From positions 1,426,001-1,490,000 of the forward strand of contig NW_027043819.1 of assembly GCF_037102585.1 (NCBI RefSeq): a stretch of DNA of 64,000 bases, written 5' to 3'. A model generated the notes under the pieces. That model was not told the DNA's origin. It searched no databases and saw only the letters and a program-made list of their open reading frames with translations. Below are positions 60,883-64,000 of the stretch, in pieces. Position 1 is the stretch's first letter. Each line of letters begins with the position of its first letter. Both the position numbers and the translations under genes were made by a program. Origin of the DNA: Saccharomycopsis crataegensis (Eukaryota; Ascomycota; Saccharomycetes; Ascoideales; Saccharomycopsidaceae).

Positions 60883-63800
60883 ATGCCGTCGCAGCAGGTC
60901 CTCCTCCATTCCCAATTGATCGAGCATTTGGCCTCGTTGCCCAGGAATTTATCGTACAAGTTTGCCGATGAGGAATTATTACAAACCAACGTTCGCAGAG
61001 CATTGAATTTTGCATTGTTCAATGGCACCAAAGAGTCTGCGGATTATTTCCCTATTCTTTTTCCAGGCCTCGAACGAAATAACTTCCCGACTTCATGGGG
61101 TAAAGACGTGATTCAACCATCGGCACCGCCAAATAATTACCAGTTCTTTGAAGATTTGGCGAATGACGAAGATTTCAACGACGCCCAACATACTGGCAGA
61201 CCATGTGGTCGTAAATTCCAGTTTGGTGAACCAATATATCGCTGTGTCGAGTGTGGGTACGACGATACTTGTGTGCTCTGTCTCCAATGCTTCAACAAGA
61301 AGGACCATGAGGGGCACGTTGTCTTGACTTCCATGGCCAGCGAGCATAACTCGGGATGTTGTGATTGTGGGGATCCTGAGTCCTGGAATGGTGAACTACA
61401 TTGTAAATGTGAAGAAAATGATGATGCTCTTCAAGGCACTGAAGGTGACAATGATGACGGATCACAATTTGCTAACCAGGAGTTCGTTGACCATTTACAA
61501 CAATTATTAGATACTTGCCTCAATTATCTTGTGGGGACCTTCCACCATTCTATTGAAACTTTACCATTTTATTTGAAAAGTCTTGATTTCGTCGACAAGC
61601 ACGAGTTTCTGCACCATTTGAAATCGCATTCTCGAAGAACCTGGTTAGACGATAATTATCGTATCCATGCCCAACCTAGCAATAAATACGTATTCATTCT
61701 TTGGAACGACGAGTACCATGGCTATGATGAAGCCACCAGCACCATTCAGAACGTTACCAAAAAGACTTCTGGGCAATGTGGAGAAATTGCCATGAATATT
61801 GACAAGGTCGGAAGAGCGGTGTTATTGAGTAGTGACAATCCACAGGATCTTTATATTACCTTCCGTCATACCTATCAAAGAAGCTCTACTACCGGAAGAG
61901 AAGGATTGGTGCCGTCGATCATGGACATGGAGAAATATATGCAGGAAGAAATATGTTTCTATATGACGGAGTGGATCCACGAGTTATTGAAGTATCCTCT
62001 GAAGAAGTTCCAAAAAATCGCCAGGGATTGTTTAACTAAAGGGTTCTTGACCCCAAAGAAGATCTCATTGGAATCGGAGATTGAGTATCCGAGACTTAAC
62101 GAAGAGTCAAGATATACCAGTGGATTATTAAATGACCAAGGAAATATCCCTTCTAGTAACTACGAGGAACATCACAATATTGCCTGTGGCGATAAGGACT
62201 CTGTGGTGGAGTATCTTCTTTATTTCGACTGGCGTTTTGCCAAAAGATTTAGAAACTCGATGAAATCGTTGATCATCGACTCTGTGATTATGGATTTATC
62301 ATTTAAGAATCTCTTTTTGGAAAAATACGCCAACGTTTTCCCTAATCTTGCCCAGAATTTCCTTAGCGATAGGGAATACACTAATAACATCGTGATCGAG
62401 ACGTTGGTACAATTACTTTATACCCCGTCTGCCGCGCAAAAAACTTTAGTCGATGGGTATTTTGTGAATTTTATGGCCGGGTTCACCGAGGTGGTGATGA
62501 AGAAAGTGACCAACCATAAATGGATGTATACTCCCGATGATGCGTTGCTGTCGGTGGTCAATGCCGAAAGATATTTGACGGTGTTGAATTATATGAATAA
62601 CCATATCACTCTGATTGCAGAAAAGCTTCCGGCAGAATATAAGGTGTTATTTTATAAGCAAGACAACTTCAAAATGTTTTTTGCGGTACTCGAGTTATTC
62701 CAAAATAGTTACAAATTCCAAAGAAAGACTGGCGAGCATATTCACATGGAAGACAAAACGTTTGGCCAAACTTTAATGATCTTCAATTCGATCTTGCGAG
62801 CCATTTGTTGCGCTTTCAATGGGAGAGAATTTACCAATCTGACGGTGGTGGATGTCAATGTTAAAGAATTAGTCACTAGTAGCTTGGAAAACATCTTTGT
62901 ACATTATGGCGACTCGGTGGATATCCCAAAATATAAGACCATATTCTACGATGGCAATAGCTACAAGTTGTTTAATAACCCTGTGTCACTGCAAGAGGTG
63001 TCGTTATTAAATCCTATCAACTCTTTGTTATCGCTTGTGGTTGAAAATAACGATTTGGAGTATTTTATATCGGTAATTCACAAGGATCGCGAATACTTGG
63101 CCACCATGGACCATATCGCCGACATTTCTTTGAGATCGATTGTATTTTGCGGGCAAGTGGAATCAAGATTCTGGGTGAGAAACGGGATGTCCATTGTCAA
63201 TTATGCATTGTGTTATTCCAAATTATCTGCCGGTTTCAATATCAGCGCCCATGGCTATTTAAGAGATCTTCACATGGTGCAATTGGGATTTTTCCTCCAC
63301 GCGGCCGACCCAACCGAATATTTGTTGAATGTCATTAATGGATGGGAACTTCTTGGATTATGGGAAGGCGAATCTTTCCTTGATGGGGTATATGGTGATA
63401 AGATGAATTATTTGGTCCACGAATTTTTGTTGTTCCTTTATAGAGTCCTCACCGAAAGAAAATTCTTCATTCCCCAAACCAGTCCAGAAAAGGAAAGAAG
63501 TTCGATCCACTATTCGTTATTATACGAACTTAGTACCGGACCACAAACATTTAGACAGCTCGATCGGAAAATGATCACCGATTCCGATAAAAGATTGGTG
63601 CGGTCCGTGTTGGACGAAATCGCTGATTATAAACCCCCAGTAGGATTAAGCGATCACGGTACTTTTAGTTTGAAACCCGAATTTTATTCCCAATTGGATC
63701 CCTATAATTTGTTTTCTCCGTCGGTCGAAGAAGTTGCCGATTGTGTTAAGAACAAATTATTCAAATTGGCCCAGCAGAAAACAGGAGTGCTGGAGTACAA

Positions 63801-64000
63801 AGATGTGGACGATGTGATTGTTAACCCCTATTTCCTGGAATTACACGACGAATACCAGAACTATTCAAATTTCGTGAGAACTTATGCCTTCAGCAAATTG
63901 CTTTATAGATTACTTTCTACGCTAACTCAGGAAGCCGATAGCAATGGATTGCAATTATTGCTCCATTTAGTTCACGCGGTGATTTTGGATAACGAGAACG
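60883..64000 (+). CDS. UBR1: UBR1 N-recognin E3 ligase, N-terminal part, runs off the window
   Basis: Ubr1 recognises N-degrons and, with Rad6, ubiquitinates the substrate. The frame is open from the ATG at 60883 to the last base, 1039 codons; S. cerevisiae Ubr1 is 1950 aa, so the RING half lies beyond the window. The UBR box is at about residues 103-172: HTGRPCGRKFQFGEPIYRC, CVECGYDDTCVLCLQCF, DHEGH and CCDCGDPESW, including the Asp-Cys-Gly-Asp that contacts the N-terminal amine in type-1 N-degrons. The ClpS-like type-2 region follows from about residue 200 on (KKTSGQCGEIA, RAVLLSS). Ubr2 has the same layout, but the complete UBR box favours Ubr1. Confidence 0.9.
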   Translation, partial: MPSQQVLLHSQLIEHLASLPRNLSYKFADEELLQTNVRRALNFALFNGTKESADYFPILFPGLERNNFPTSWGKDVIQPSAPPNNYQFFEDLANDEDFNDAQHTGRPCGRKFQFGEPIYRCVECGYDDTCVLCLQCFNKKDHEGHVVLTSMASEHNSGCCDCGDPESWNGELHCKCEENDDALQGTEGDNDDGSQFANQEFVDHLQQLLDTCLNYLVGTFHHSIETLPFYLKSLDFVDKHEFLHHLKSHSRRTWLDDNYRIHAQPSNKYVFILWNDEYHGYDEATSTIQNVTKKTSGQCGEIAMNIDKVGRAVLLSSDNPQDLYITFRHTYQRSSTTGREGLVPSIMDMEKYMQEEICFYMTEWIHELLKYPLKKFQKIARDCLTKGFLTPKKISLESEIEYPRLNEESRYTSGLLNDQGNIPSSNYEEHHNIACGDKDSVVEYLLYFDWRFAKRFRNSMKSLIIDSVIMDLSFKNLFLEKYANVFPNLAQNFLSDREYTNNIVIETLVQLLYTPSAAQKTLVDGYFVNFMAGFTEVVMKKVTNHKWMYTPDDALLSVVNAERYLTVLNYMNNHITLIAEKLPAEYKVLFYKQDNFKMFFAVLELFQNSYKFQRKTGEHIHMEDKTFGQTLMIFNSILRAICCAFNGREFTNLTVVDVNVKELVTSSLENIFVHYGDSVDIPKYKTIFYDGNSYKLFNNPVSLQEVSLLNPINSLLSLVVENNDLEYFISVIHKDREYLATMDHIADISLRSIVFCGQVESRFWVRNGMSIVNYALCYSKLSAGFNISAHGYLRDLHMVQLGFFLHAADPTEYLLNVINGWELLGLWEGESFLDGVYGDKMNYLVHEFLLFLYRVLTERKFFIPQTSPEKERSSIHYSLLYELSTGPQTFRQLDRKMITDSDKRLVRSVLDEIADYKPPVGLSDHGTFSLKPEFYSQLDPYNLFSPSVEEVADCVKNKLFKLAQQKTGVLEYKDVDDVIVNPYFLELHDEYQNYSNFVRTYAFSKLLYRLLSTLTQEADSNGLQLLLHLVHAVILDNEN

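Noticed and set aside
1-64000. tRNA, rRNA, CRISPR arrays and intact mobile elements
   Set aside because: I scanned for tRNA T-arm boxes, terminal repeats, reverse transcriptase or transposase motifs and spaced direct repeats and recognised none.

Overview
The window is 64 kb of an AT-rich nuclear chromosome from a budding yeast (Saccharomycotina). The evidence is a set of short-intergenic, mostly single-exon genes whose closest recognisable relatives are Saccharomyces/Candida proteins (Tcp1, Cdc73, Mpp6, Gcd7, Psh1, Tps3/Tsl1, Tda1, Coa3, Ubr1), and yeast-type introns with GTATGT/GTAAGT/GTACGT donors and TACTAAC-like branch points. It is not S. cerevisiae: many genes carry introns (UBC8 has three, GCD7 has one near its 3' end), a fructosyl-amino-acid-oxidase-like gene is present, and the Tah1-type gene keeps an RPAP3 C-terminal domain. 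CTG codons are very rare in conserved genes, so a CUG-reassigned lineage is possible but not shown.

Layout. 0-9 kb: 3' end of an unidentified gene, exosome cofactor MPP6, mitoribosomal bL9m, a spliced FKS-family glucan synthase and YIH1. 9-21.7 kb: a Tah1/RPAP3-like R2TP subunit, CDC73, TCP1, pyridoxal kinase, a Zn2Cys6 regulator, the spliced COX7 and the centromeric-histone E3 PSH1. 22-33.5 kb: an F-box protein, a spliced TPS3/TSL1 trehalose subunit, a TatD nuclease, two CaMK-group kinases (TDA1, CMK) and a NatC Lsm subunit. 33.7-41.4 kb: four-exon UBC8, two-exon GCD7, EFM7, spliced RPS30, a Dpb3/Dls1 histone-fold protein and mitoribosomal mL41. 41.4-51.4 kb is gene-poor: orphan ORFs, a decayed DHA1 drug transporter, one intact peroxisomal FAD oxidase and a 2.8-kb stretch without a gene. 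51.4-64 kb: a KCH1-like potassium-transport protein with a sequon-rich repeat tail, spliced COA3 and a new 63-aa single-membrane-span gene sharing one promoter, an SLC45/sucrose-type transporter, a large helical protein of unknown role, and the N-terminal half of UBR1, which runs off the window.

The genes do not form one pathway. Two themes recur. First, every nuclear gene for a mitochondrial protein recognised here (MRPL50, COX7, MRPL27, COA3 and its divergent partner) has a CACGTG element in its promoter with RTCACGTG on one strand or close to it, while most other promoters lack it; the ribosomal gene RPS30 has CACGTG next to a Tbf1-like site. Second, unusually many genes are spliced, several with a first exon of only 3-23 nt. 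No tRNA, rRNA, CRISPR or intact mobile element was recognised.
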